A stretch of DNA of 64,000 nucleotides from Mycobacterium persicum (lineage in GTDB: Bacteria > Actinomycetota > Actinomycetes > Mycobacteriales > Mycobacteriaceae): positions 25,175 through 89,174 of the forward strand of contig NZ_MVIF01000012.1 in NCBI RefSeq assembly GCF_002086675.1. Direction: 5' to 3'. The notes under the pieces are model-generated. The model did no database searches, had not been told where the DNA came from, and saw only the letters and a program-made list of their open reading frames with translations. The position numbers and the translations under genes are program-made. Numbering within the stretch: position 1 is the first letter of the stretch; every line of letters starts with the position of its first letter. This document shows, one piece after another, positions 26,678 to 35,130 of the stretch.

Positions 26678-28359
26678 CGGAGCGAGCAGCGGCGCGAGGA
26701 GACGCAGAATCGCACCAAACCAAGCGGTTTGGTGCGATTCTGCGTCTGCTCGCGGCCAAAGCGCGCAACACCTGGCGCTCGTTGACGTCGATGGGCACCG
26801 CGCTGGTGCTGCTGTTTCTGCTCGCGCTCGGGGCCATACCGGGAGCGCTGCTGCCGCAGCGCAGCCTCAACGCCGGCAAGGTCGACGACTACCTGCGCAC
26901 CCACCCCCTCATCGGCCCGTGGCTGAACGAGCTGCAGGCCTTCGACGTGTTCTCCAGCTTCTGGTTCACCGCCATCTACGTGTTGCTGTTCGTGTCTCTG
27001 GTGGGTTGCCTCACTCCGCGGATGATCGAGCACGCCCGCAGCCTGCGGGCCGCCCCGGTCGCCGCGCCGCGCAACCTGGCCCGGCTGCCCAAGCGCGCCA
27101 GCTCCCAGGCGGTCGGGGACCCCGAAACCGTGGCCCAGACGATCGCGGCGAGGCTGCGCGGCTGGCGCCGGATCGTCCGGCACACCGACGGCACCTACGA
27201 GGTCGCCGCCGAGAAGGGCTACCTGCGAGAATTCGGCAACATCGTCTTCCATTTCTCGCTGTTGGGCTTGCTGGTCGCGGTGGCCGTCGGAAAGCTCTTC
27301 GGCTACGAGGGCAACGTCATCGTCATCGCCGACGGCGGTCCCGGCTTCTGCTCGGCCTCCCCGGCGGCGTTCGACTCGTTCCGCGCCGGCAACACCGTCG
27401 ACGGCACGTCGCTGCACCCGATCTGCATCCGGGTCAACGACTTCGCAGCCCACTACCTGCCGTCCGGGCAGGCCACCTCGTTTGCCGCCGACATCGACTA
27501 CCAGGCGGACCCGGGCAGCCGCGACCCGTCGGCCAACACCTGGCGGCCCTACCGGCTGGAGGTCAACCATCCGCTGCGGGTAGGCGGGGACCGGGTGTAT
27601 CTGCAGGGCCACGGCTACGCGCCCAGCTTCACCGTGACCTTCCCCGACGGCCAGAGCCGCACGTCGACCGTGCAATGGCGACCCGACAACCCGCAGACCC
27701 TGCTGTCGTCGGGGGTGGTGCGCATCGACCCGCCGGCCGGCAGCTATCCCACCGCCGAAGAACGCCGTCGGCACCAAATCGCGATCCAGGGCCTGCTGGC
27801 ACCGACCGAGCAGCTGGACGGCACCCTGTTGTCGTCGCGTTTCCCGGCGCTGGACGCCCCCGCGGTGGCCATCGACATCTACTGCGGCGACACCGGCCTG
27901 GACACCGGGCGACCGCAGTCGCTGTTCACCCTGGATCCCCGGCTGCTCGAACAGGGCCGGCTCACCAAGGAAAAGCGGGTCAACCTGCGCGCCGGCGAAC
28001 AGGTGCGCCTGGATCAAGACGGCACCACCGTCCGCTTCGACGGCGCCGTGCCCTTCGTCAACCTGCAGGTCTCCCACGACCCCGGCCAAACCTGGGTGCT
28101 GGTGTTCGCCGTCACGATGATGGCCGGGCTGCTGGTATCGCTGCTGGTGCGCCGCCGCCGGGTCTGGGTCCGGATTACGCCGGCCGCCGATACCCCCGGT
28201 ACGGTGAACGTCGAGCTGGGCGGCCTGGCACGGACCGACAACTCCGGCTGGGGTGATGAGTTCGAGCGGTTGACCGAGCGATTGCTGGCCGGGTTCGGCG
28301 CATCGGCGGCGCCGATGCCCGCAGCATCCCGAAGGAGCCCTCAGGTGCACGTCAGATGA
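26674..28359 (+). CDS. resB: ResB/Ccs1 cytochrome c synthetase subunit (Rv0528-like)
   Basis: A 561-aa membrane protein of the ResB family, which together with CcsA attaches heme to apocytochrome c outside the membrane. Helices lie at ~45-65, ~95-115 and ~195-215, then a large extracytoplasmic domain (~220-490) and a last helix near 500. TTG 26674 is used as the start because it overlaps the ccdA stop. The first ~30 residues are largely encoded by a 28-bp palindrome and lack homology, so the true start could be further in (ATG near 26791). It overlaps ccsA by 4 bp. Confidence 0.88.
   Translation: MTERAAARGDAESHQTKRFGAILRLLAAKARNTWRSLTSMGTALVLLFLLALGAIPGALLPQRSLNAGKVDDYLRTHPLIGPWLNELQAFDVFSSFWFTAIYVLLFVSLVGCLTPRMIEHARSLRAAPVAAPRNLARLPKRASSQAVGDPETVAQTIAARLRGWRRIVRHTDGTYEVAAEKGYLREFGNIVFHFSLLGLLVAVAVGKLFGYEGNVIVIADGGPGFCSASPAAFDSFRAGNTVDGTSLHPICIRVNDFAAHYLPSGQATSFAADIDYQADPGSRDPSANTWRPYRLEVNHPLRVGGDRVYLQGHGYAPSFTVTFPDGQSRTSTVQWRPDNPQTLLSSGVVRIDPPAGSYPTAEERRRHQIAIQGLLAPTEQLDGTLLSSRFPALDAPAVAIDIYCGDTGLDTGRPQSLFTLDPRLLEQGRLTKEKRVNLRAGEQVRLDQDGTTVRFDGAVPFVNLQVSHDPGQTWVLVFAVTMMAGLLVSLLVRRRRVWVRITPAADTPGTVNVELGGLARTDNSGWGDEFERLTERLLAGFGASAAPMPAASRRSPQVHVR
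26694..26753. repeat. Palindromic repeat, 28-bp arms, at the ccdA-resB junction
   Basis: Two 28-bp arms (26694-26721 and 26726-26753) match as reverse complements at 27 of 28 positions around a 4-base loop AAGC. The cores are GACGCAGAATCGCACC and GGTGCGATTCTGCGTC. It is a long hairpin that looks like a dispersed mycobacterial palindrome; I recall similar GCAGACGCAAAATCGC-type elements between mycobacterial genes. It falls inside the resB frame if TTG 26674 is the start. Confidence 0.85.
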
Positions 28360-29330
28360 ACACCGCGCATATCAACATCGGCCTGGCCCGCTACTCCGAC
28401 TGGGCATTCACCTCAGCCGTGGTGGCCCTGGTGGTGGCGCTGCTGCTGCTGGCCTTCGAGCTGGCCTACGTCCGCGGCCGCAAACTCGAACCGGTCGCGG
28501 TGGCCGCCGGATCGGTCGCCGTCGACAGCACCATTCCGGGCATCGTGGCCGACGGTCCGCGGCGGCCGTTCGACGAACGCGTCGGGCGAGCCGGGCTGGC
28601 GGTGCTCTACCTCGGCATCGGGTTGCTGGGCGCCTGCATCGTGCTGCGGGGCCTGGCCACCATGCGGGTGCCGTGGGGAAACATGTACGAGTTCATCAAC
28701 CTCACCTGCATGTCCGGGCTGGTCGCCGGCGCGGTGGTGCTGCGTCGCCCGCAGAACCGGCCGCTGTGGGTCTTCCTGTTGCTCCCGGTTCTGATCCTGC
28801 TGACGGTGTCCGGGCGCTGGCTGTACGCCAATGCCGCCCCGGTGATGCCGGCACTGCAGTCGTACTGGTTGCCCATTCACGTCTCGGTGGTCAGCCTCGG
28901 TTCAGGGGTGTTTCTGGTCGCCGGCATCGCCAGCATCCTGTTCCTGCTGCGAACCTCGCGGCTGGGTGAGCCGGCAACCGAAGGGGCGTTGGCTCGCCTC
29001 GTGCAGCGCTTCCCCGATGCCCAAACGCTGGACCGGATCGCCTACCGGACCACGATCTTCGCCTTCCCGGTGTTCGGTTTCGGAGTGATCTTCGGGGCCA
29101 TCTGGGCCGAGGAGGCCTGGGGCCGCTACTGGGGCTGGGACCCCAAGGAAACGGTGTCCTTCGTCGCGTGGGTAATCTACGCGGCCTACCTCCATGCCAG
29201 GTCAACCGCGGGTTGGCGGGACCGGAAGGCGGCCTGGGTCAACGTCGCCGGGTTCGTGGCCATGGTCTTCAACCTGTTCTTCGTTAACCTGGTTACCGTG
29301 GGTTTGCACTCCTATGCTGGTGTGGGGTGA
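28356..29330 (+). CDS. ccsA: CcsA/CcsB-type heme export and cytochrome c synthetase subunit (Rv0529-like)
   Basis: A 324-aa protein with eight predicted helices. It carries the tryptophan-rich WWD-type signature EAWGRYWGWDPKETVSF near residue 256, which presents heme for attachment, and conserved histidines, e.g. YWLPIHVSVVSLGSGVF near residue 174. It forms the synthetase complex with ResB. The ATG overlaps the resB stop by 4 bp. This gene closes the cytochrome c maturation operon. Confidence 0.94.
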   Translation: MNTAHINIGLARYSDWAFTSAVVALVVALLLLAFELAYVRGRKLEPVAVAAGSVAVDSTIPGIVADGPRRPFDERVGRAGLAVLYLGIGLLGACIVLRGLATMRVPWGNMYEFINLTCMSGLVAGAVVLRRPQNRPLWVFLLLPVLILLTVSGRWLYANAAPVMPALQSYWLPIHVSVVSLGSGVFLVAGIASILFLLRTSRLGEPATEGALARLVQRFPDAQTLDRIAYRTTIFAFPVFGFGVIFGAIWAEEAWGRYWGWDPKETVSFVAWVIYAAYLHARSTAGWRDRKAAWVNVAGFVAMVFNLFFVNLVTVGLHSYAGVG

Positions 29331-29378
29331 TCAGGCGGCGGGTACAAGGACCGAGTAACGCGACGAGGGGACGTACAC

Positions 29379-30668
29379 GTGTCTGACCATCCGACGGAGG
29401 GCGTGGGGGCGCCACTGGGGCAGGAACGCCAAGACCCGGATCGCCCGACGACACAGCTGTCGGCCGGCGAGACGGGCGGCGACTCCAGCGAGGCGCCGAC
29501 CCGGGCGTTTGCCGGATTCCGCACCGAGCGACGCTTCTCCGAATCGGAGACGCATGCCGTGCCCCCGCCGCCGACCCGCGCCGAACCGCGCGCGTGGGCG
29601 GCTACCACGCCGGCCAAGGGGTTGCCGACCATCACCGATGCGCAGCCCTACGGGTATTTCGGCGGGCAGCCGGCCGACACCTCGGTGGAGACCGCGCAGC
29701 GACCGGCGGGCACGCCGCCGACGCGTTATCCGGAATTGTCCACCAGCACGCTGTTGCGGCAGGTCAAACCGCCGCCGTCGGAGGGCTGGCGCCGCTGGCT
29801 CTACATGGTGTCCGGCAAGCTGATCAACCTGGGGGAAAGCCCACGGGTCAACCGGTACAACGACCTGGTGGTTGCGGTGAACAGGCCGCTACGCGGTTGC
29901 TATCGGATCGCGCTGCTCTCACTGAAGGGCGGTGTCGGCAAGACCACCATCACCGCCACCCTGGGCGGCACCTTCGCCTCGATCCGCGGGGACCGGGTGG
30001 TGGCGGTGGACGCCAACCCGGACCGCGGAACGCTGAGCCAGAAGGTGCCGGTGGAGACGCCGGCCACGGTGCGTCATCTGCTGCGCGACGCCGACGGCAT
30101 CGAGCGCTACAGCGATGTCCGCAGCTACACCTCGGTGGGGCCCAGCAGGCTGGAAGTGCTGGCCTCGGAAACCGATCCGGCGGTGTCGGAGGCGTTCAGC
30201 GCCGACGATTATGCTCGCACCCTCGAGATCCTCGAGCGGTTCTACGGCCTGGTGCTTACCGACTGCGGCACCGGGCTGCTGCATTCGGCGATGTCGGCGA
30301 TATTGGCCAAGGCCGACGTGCTGATCGTGGTCAGCTCGGCATCCATCGATGGCGCCCGCAGCGCCTCGGCAACGCTGGACTGGCTGGATGCACACGGCTA
30401 CGAAGAGCTGGTACGCGGATCGATCGCGGTGATCAACGCCGTCCGGCCGCGGTCCGGCAAGGTCGACATGCAGAAGGTGGTCGATCACTTCTCACGGCGC
30501 TGCCGCGCCGTGCGGCTGGTGCCGTTCGACCCGCATCTGGAAGAGGGCGCCGAGATCCGCTTCGAACGGTTGAAGCGGGAGACTCGCGAGGCGCTGATGG
30601 AGTTGGCCGCCGTTGTCGCCGACGGGTTCCCCAACGATCAGCGGCGAACCAACCCGGCGTTCATCTAG
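29379..30668 (+). CDS. ParA/MinD-like ATPase with disordered N-terminus (Rv0530-like)
   Basis: A 429-aa protein. Residues 1-130 are a proline/threonine-rich, low-complexity region; residues ~170-429 form a ParA/MinD P-loop ATPase with a deviant Walker A LKGGVGKTT (near 183), a DANPDRGTLSQK segment, and LTDCGTG. A similar layout occurs in mycobacterial ESX-associated (EspI-like) and MinD-like proteins. There is no ParB partner here, so a chromosome-partition role is not supported. The GTG at 29379 follows CGAGGGG. A regulatory or membrane-positioning role is a guess. Confidence 0.85.
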   Translation: MSDHPTEGVGAPLGQERQDPDRPTTQLSAGETGGDSSEAPTRAFAGFRTERRFSESETHAVPPPPTRAEPRAWAATTPAKGLPTITDAQPYGYFGGQPADTSVETAQRPAGTPPTRYPELSTSTLLRQVKPPPSEGWRRWLYMVSGKLINLGESPRVNRYNDLVVAVNRPLRGCYRIALLSLKGGVGKTTITATLGGTFASIRGDRVVAVDANPDRGTLSQKVPVETPATVRHLLRDADGIERYSDVRSYTSVGPSRLEVLASETDPAVSEAFSADDYARTLEILERFYGLVLTDCGTGLLHSAMSAILAKADVLIVVSSASIDGARSASATLDWLDAHGYEELVRGSIAVINAVRPRSGKVDMQKVVDHFSRRCRAVRLVPFDPHLEEGAEIRFERLKRETREALMELAAVVADGFPNDQRRTNPAFI

Positions 30669-30684
30669 GTCGACCGGGCCCCGG

Positions 30685-30831
30685 TCAGCCCTGTCCCAAC
30701 CGGCGCAAGAACTCTGGGTCGTCGTCGGGTCCGATCACGCGAGTCTTGGGCCGGCTTGTCTGCGACCGCGCCGCACGCCAGCCGATGTAGATCAGCGTCC
30801 CCAATACCAGGACGACGAGCAGGTAAAGCAC
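30685..30831 (-). CDS. Small single-TM protein, 48 aa (Rv0530A-like)
   Basis: A 48-aa ORF, antisense to its neighbours. It has an N-terminal helix LYLLVVLVLGTLIYIGWRAA followed by a charged cytosolic tail with PDDDPEFLRRLGQG. AGGAGG lies 5 bp upstream of its GTG start, a strong ribosome binding site. The size and position match Rv0530A of M. tuberculosis. Function unknown. Confidence 0.82.
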   Translation of the reverse strand: MLYLLVVLVLGTLIYIGWRAARSQTSRPKTRVIGPDDDPEFLRRLGQG

Positions 30832-30877
30832 TCGACACCTCCTGAGAGCGAATATACCCGCGCCGTAGGCTCAGGCT

Positions 30878-31237
30878 GTGTCAGCAGCGCCTCACGGCAA
30901 CAGCGCCGAGAAAACCACCGAGCACCGCGGCGTCATCGACGTGGCGCTCTACGCTACGGCCCGGTTGCTGCTCGCGGCCGCGGTCACCGCGGCGATCTAC
31001 GGGGCGGCGCGGCTGGCCGGGATCAACGAATTCCCGGTTGTCGTCGCCGCGCTGTTCGGGCTGACCATTGCGATGCCGTTGGGTATGTGGATATTCACTC
31101 CGTTGCGCCGGCGAGCCACCGTCGCCCTGGCGGTTGCGGGGGAGCGCAGGCGCGCGGAACGCGAACGGCTGCGGGCCCGGCTGCGAGGTGAGGATCCCGA
31201 CGATCCGAACTCCGACCAGGGTGCCGGCGAAAGCTGA
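30878..31237 (+). CDS. DUF4229 small membrane protein (Rv0531-like)
   Basis: A 119-aa protein with two helices (~25-45, ARLLLAAAVTAAIYGAARLA, and ~50-72), followed by a highly charged, arginine- and aspartate-rich cytosolic tail. The pattern matches the DUF4229 family of actinobacteria. The GTG start gives MSAAPHGN. Function unknown. It runs convergently into fabH, 8 bp apart. Confidence 0.8.
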   Translation: MSAAPHGNSAEKTTEHRGVIDVALYATARLLLAAAVTAAIYGAARLAGINEFPVVVAALFGLTIAMPLGMWIFTPLRRRATVALAVAGERRRAERERLRARLRGEDPDDPNSDQGAGES

Positions 31238-31245
31238 AATCCCGC

Positions 31246-32262
31246 CTATCCGTTCGGCGCCTTGGGCATTCGGACCACTTGCGCGGCATAGCTGAGGCCG
31301 GCGCCGTAACCGATCAACAACGCCAGGTCGCCCGGCTTGGCGGTCCCGGTCGCCAGCAGTTCGGCCATCGCCAGCGGAATGGACGCCGCCGAGGTGTTCC
31401 CGGTGTGCTCGATGTCGTTGGCCACCACCGCATCCGGCCGCAGTTGCAGGGTCTTGGCGAGCAGTTCGTTGATCCGGCTGTTGGCTTGATGCGGGATGAA
31501 CACGTCGATCTCGTCGGGTGAGACCCCCGCTGCGTCCAGCGCCCGCTGACCGACTTTGCCCATCTCGAAAGCCGCCCACCGAAAGACGGCGGTACCTTCC
31601 AGGCGCAGGAACGGTCGCGGTCCGATCGGGTTCTCCGCGTGGGTGATCCAGTCGATGTCCTGCCGTATCGCGGTGGCTTGGTCGCCGTCACTGCCCCAGA
31701 CGGTCGGTCCGATGCCTTGCGTCGGCGTCTGCCCGACCACCACCGCGGCGGCGCCGTCGGCGAAGATGAAGCAGTTGCTCCGGTCGTACATGTCAACCGT
31801 GGGTGACAGTTTCTCGGTGCCGATCACCAGCACCGTGCCGGCGCTACCGCCCCGGATCATGTCGGCCGCGACCCCGACCGCGTATCCGAATCCGGCGCAT
31901 CCGGCCGAGATGTCGAATGCCGGAACGTCTTGGGCGCCCAACGCCGCGGCGACGATCGGGGCACACGCCGGGGTCTGCAGAAAGTGGGTGCTGGTGGCGA
32001 CGATCACGCCGTCGATGTCGCTGCCTTCGAGGCCGGCGCCGGCGATCGCCTGCCTGCTGGCGTCAATCGCCATCGATGCGGCGGATTCTTCGGCGGCGGC
32101 GAACCGGCGGGTCTTGATACCGGTTCGGGTGTAGATCCATTCATCGGATGAGTCGATGTTCTGGCATATCTCGTCGTTGGTGACCACCCGTGCGGGGCGG
32201 TACGCCCCGACGCTGAGCAACCCCACGTTCGTGGTCCCGCTGGCTGTGGCGATCTCCGTCAT
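31246..32262 (-). CDS. fabH: Beta-ketoacyl-ACP synthase III (FabH)
   Basis: A 338-aa thiolase-fold enzyme that links FAS-I acyl-CoA products to FAS-II by condensing them with malonyl-AcpM in mycolic acid synthesis. The catalytic triad is visible: C122 in [14 protein letters not shown]258 in [10 protein letters not shown] and N289 in [15 protein letters not shown]. The arginine-rich acyl-CoA entrance ([18 protein letters not shown]) is present. The length matches mycobacterial FabH (Rv0533c, 335 aa). menA lies 115 bp upstream on the same strand. Confidence 0.96.
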   Translation of the reverse strand: MTEIATASGTTNVGLLSVGAYRPARVVTNDEICQNIDSSDEWIYTRTGIKTRRFAAAEESAASMAIDASRQAIAGAGLEGSDIDGVIVATSTHFLQTPACAPIVAAALGAQDVPAFDISAGCAGFGYAVGVAADMIRGGSAGTVLVIGTEKLSPTVDMYDRSNCFIFADGAAAVVVGQTPTQGIGPTVWGSDGDQATAIRQDIDWITHAENPIGPRPFLRLEGTAVFRWAAFEMGKVGQRALDAAGVSPDEIDVFIPHQANSRINELLAKTLQLRPDAVVANDIEHTGNTSAASIPLAMAELLATGTAKPGDLALLIGYGAGLSYAAQVVRMPKAPNG

Positions 32263-32377
32263 ACCCGTCCTCGGTCGCTGTTATCCCCATGTCGAGTGTG
32301 CGCCCAGGGTCGTGCGGCGCCAACAGCACCCGCCCCGAAGGCCCAGCCTGAATGCCCGGCAGGCCCGGCGCGCACCC

Positions 32378-33250
32378 TCACCCGGCCACCGTCAACGCCA
32401 CGGCCACCGCAACCGCCCAGACCAGCATCGCCAGCCCGGTATCGCGCAGCACCGGGATCAGCTCGGGCCCGCGGCGGCCGGATCGCACTGGCCCGGCCGC
32501 ACGCAGGGCCAGCGGCGTGGACACCAGGCCCACGGCACACCACGGCGTCGCAATCGTCAACAGCAGCGTCAACGCCCCCGCCGTGACCAGCAGCCCCTGG
32601 TAGAGCACTCGGGTAGGGGCATCGCCCAGCCGCACCGCCAGGGTGATTTTGTTCGACACCGTGTCGGTCGGGATGTCGCGCAGGTTGTTGGCCACCAGCA
32701 CCGACGACGACAGCGCTCCCGTCGCGACGGCGAGCACCAGCCCCACCCAGTCGACCCGCAAGGCCTGGGTGTACTGGGTGCCGAGCACCGCGATCAGACC
32801 GAAGAACACGAACACCGCGACTTCGCCGAAACCGGAGTAGCCGTAAGGTTTCGCGCCGCCGGTGTACAGCCACGCCCCGGCGATGCAGGCGGCGCCGACC
32901 GCGATCAGCCACGGCTGGCTCACCAGCGCCAGCACCAGGCCGGCCGCCGCGGCGACCGTCAGGCTCACCATCGCCGCCGTCAGCACCGAGCGGGGGGCCG
33001 CCAAGCGTGAGCCGACCAGCCGCGGCGGGCCGGACCGCTGGTCGTCGGTGCCACGGATGCCGTCGGAATAGTCGTTGGCGTAGTTGACGCCGACGGTCAG
33101 CGCAACGGCGACAACCAGCGCCAGCAGTGCCTTCCACCACACGGCGGCGTGCAGCCAGGCCGCCGCGCCGGTGCCCGCGACGACGGGCGCCACCGCGTTC
33201 GGCAGGGTGCGCGGGCGAGCGCCGCCGACCCACTGCGTGAAACTGGCCAC
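32378..33250 (-). CDS. menA: 1,4-dihydroxy-2-naphthoate polyprenyltransferase
   Basis: A 290-aa UbiA-family membrane enzyme that prenylates dihydroxynaphthoate to demethylmenaquinone. Nine helices are predicted. The first aspartate-rich motif is [15 protein letters not shown] (about residues 56-70) and the second [11 protein letters not shown]. The GTG at 33250 gives the same N-terminus as M. tuberculosis MenA ([18 protein letters not shown]); upstream codons in the frame look like non-coding antisense. It is divergent from pnp with 63 bp between starts. Confidence 0.95.
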   Translation of the reverse strand: MASFTQWVGGARPRTLPNAVAPVVAGTGAAAWLHAAVWWKALLALVVAVALTVGVNYANDYSDGIRGTDDQRSGPPRLVGSRLAAPRSVLTAAMVSLTVAAAAGLVLALVSQPWLIAVGAACIAGAWLYTGGAKPYGYSGFGEVAVFVFFGLIAVLGTQYTQALRVDWVGLVLAVATGALSSSVLVANNLRDIPTDTVSNKITLAVRLGDAPTRVLYQGLLVTAGALTLLLTIATPWCAVGLVSTPLALRAAGPVRSGRRGPELIPVLRDTGLAMLVWAVAVAVALTVAG

Positions 33251-33313
33251 CAAGGCATCCTGCCGGTGTCCCGCACCCGCGATCAACTTGCGGGCATAGA
33301 CAACAATGAGCGG

Positions 33314-34090
33314 ATGCTCGCAGTGATCGGCGGTACCGGCTTCTACACCTTCTTCGGTCCCGATGCGCGCACCGTCGAACCGGAAACCCCCTACGGCCGG
33401 CCCAGCGGCGCGATCACCATCGGCACCGTCGGAGGCCACGATGTCGCGTTCCTGCCCCGGCACGGCGTCCATCACCAGTATTCGGCGCACACCGTGCCCT
33501 ACCGGGCCAACATGTGGGCGCTACGTGCCCTTGGCGTGCGACGGGTGTTCGCCCCGTGCTCCGTGGGTAGCCTGACGTCCCGGCTCGGGCCCGGCGCGGT
33601 GGTGGTGCCCGACCAGTTGGTCGATCGCACCCGCGGCCGGGCCGACACCTACTTCGACTCCGGCGGGGTGCACGCCACCTTCGCCGATCCGTACTGTCCG
33701 ACGCTGCGCGGCGCGGTCACCGGGTTACCCGATGTGGTCGACGGCGGCACGCTGGTGGTGATCCAGGGCCCGAGGTTTTCCACCCGCGCCGAAAGCCAGT
33801 GGTTTGCCGCCGCGGGGTTCAACCTGGTCAACATGACCGGTTATCCCGAGGCAATCCTCGCTCGTGAGCTCGAATTATGTTATGCAGCAATAGCTTTGGT
33901 GACCGATGTCGACGCGGGTATCGACGTCGGGAAGGGTGTGAAAGCGTCCGACGTGTTCGCCAGCTTCGGAGAGAACATCGAGATGCTCAAGGAGCTGGTG
34001 CGGGCGTCGATCGGCCGGGTCGCCGGGGAGCGCACCTGCACCCTGTGCCTGCTGCATGCCGGTGTCGCGTTGCCGTTCGAGTTGCCGTGA
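33314..34090 (+). CDS. pnp: S-methyl-5'-thioadenosine/purine nucleoside phosphorylase (Rv0535-like)
   Basis: A 258-aa PNP/MTAP-type phosphorylase that cleaves 5'-methylthioadenosine (or purine nucleosides) with phosphate, in methionine salvage. Visible blocks are GGTGFYTFF at the N-terminus, [12 protein letters not shown] (phosphate site) and [19 protein letters not shown] (base and ribose site). The ATG at 33314 is used; a few upstream codons are open but lack a start. The stop overlaps the GTG of galE3 (GTGA). Confidence 0.9.
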   Translation: MLAVIGGTGFYTFFGPDARTVEPETPYGRPSGAITIGTVGGHDVAFLPRHGVHHQYSAHTVPYRANMWALRALGVRRVFAPCSVGSLTSRLGPGAVVVPDQLVDRTRGRADTYFDSGGVHATFADPYCPTLRGAVTGLPDVVDGGTLVVIQGPRFSTRAESQWFAAAGFNLVNMTGYPEAILARELELCYAAIALVTDVDAGIDVGKGVKASDVFASFGENIEMLKELVRASIGRVAGERTCTLCLLHAGVALPFELP

Positions 34091-35127
34091 AGGTGCTGTT
34101 GACCGGTGCGGCCGGTTTCATCGGATCCCGGGTGGCCGTCGCGCTGAGCGACGCCGGCCATGAGGTGGTCGGCGTCGACGCCTTGCTGCCGGCCGCGCAC
34201 GGGCCCGACGCTCGGTTACCGCCGGGGTGTCACCGCGTGGACGTCCGTGACGGCGACGCCCTGGCGCCGCTGCTGGCCGGGGTGGACCTGGTGTGTCACC
34301 AGGCGGCGATGGTGGGTGCCGGGGTGGACGCCGCCGACGCGCCCGAATACGGCGCCCACAACGACCTGGCCACTACGGTGCTGCTGGCCCAGATGTTCGC
34401 CGCCGGGGTGCGCCGCCTGGTGCTGGCGTCGTCGATGGTGGTTTACGGGCAGGGTCGCTACCACTGCGGCCGGCACGGATTGGTCGACCCACTGCCGCGG
34501 CGGCGCGCCGATCTGGACGCCGGCGTCTTCGAGCACCGCTGCCCGGTCTGCGGGGACCCGGTCAGGTGGCGGCTGGTGGACGAAGCCGCCGCGGTGCGGC
34601 CGCGCAGCCTGTACGCGGCCAGCAAGGCGGCGCAGGAGCACTACGCGCTGGCGTGGTCGGAGTCGACGGGCGGCTCGGTGGTGGCGCTGCGCTACCACAA
34701 CGTCTACGGTCCCGGCATGCCGCGCGACACCCCGTATTCCGGGGTCGCGGCGATCTTCCGCTCGTCGCTGGAAAAGGGGGAGCCGCCAAGGGTTTTCGAA
34801 GACGGCGGTCAGATGCGTGACTTCGTCCACGTCGACGACGTCGCCGCGGCCAATCTGGCCGCCGCGGATCTGACCGCGGCGGACCGCGGCGGGTTCACCG
34901 CCGCCAACGTCTGTTCGGGGCAGCCGATCTCGATTCTGGAGGTGGCCACCGTGCTGTGCGAGGCCCGGGGCGATTCGATGTCTCCGGTCATCACCGGGCA
35001 ATACCGCAGCGGCGATGTGCGCCACATCGTCGCCGATCCGGCGCGAGCCGCCGAGATGCTGGGCTTCCGTGCGGCCGTGGCGCCGGGCGACGGGCTGCGT
35101 GAGTTCGCGTTCGCGGCCCTGCGCTGA
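34087..35127 (+). CDS. galE3: NAD-dependent sugar-nucleotide epimerase/dehydratase (GalE3-like)
   Basis: A 346-aa extended short-chain dehydrogenase, matching Rv0536 in length and position. The NAD loop is TGAAGFIGSRVA at residues 6-17; the catalytic Ser-Tyr-Lys set includes LASSMVVYGQG and YAASKAAQEHY. An insertion before the catalytic tyrosine carries cysteines at 127, 152 and 155 (HRCPVCGDPV), which looks like a zinc-knuckle. The sugar substrate is unknown; the galE name is historical. It ends 3 bp from the convergent Rv0537c-like stop. Confidence 0.88.
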   Translation: MKVLLTGAAGFIGSRVAVALSDAGHEVVGVDALLPAAHGPDARLPPGCHRVDVRDGDALAPLLAGVDLVCHQAAMVGAGVDAADAPEYGAHNDLATTVLLAQMFAAGVRRLVLASSMVVYGQGRYHCGRHGLVDPLPRRRADLDAGVFEHRCPVCGDPVRWRLVDEAAAVRPRSLYAASKAAQEHYALAWSESTGGSVVALRYHNVYGPGMPRDTPYSGVAAIFRSSLEKGEPPRVFEDGGQMRDFVHVDDVAAANLAAADLTAADRGGFTAANVCSGQPISILEVATVLCEARGDSMSPVITGQYRSGDVRHIVADPARAAEMLGFRAAVAPGDGLREFAFAALR

Positions 35128-35130
35128 CCG

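Noticed and set aside
29379..30668. ParA of a plasmid or chromosome partition system
   Set aside because: No parB or parS-like partner nearby and a long disordered N-terminus; the gene is part of the conserved mycobacterial core order.
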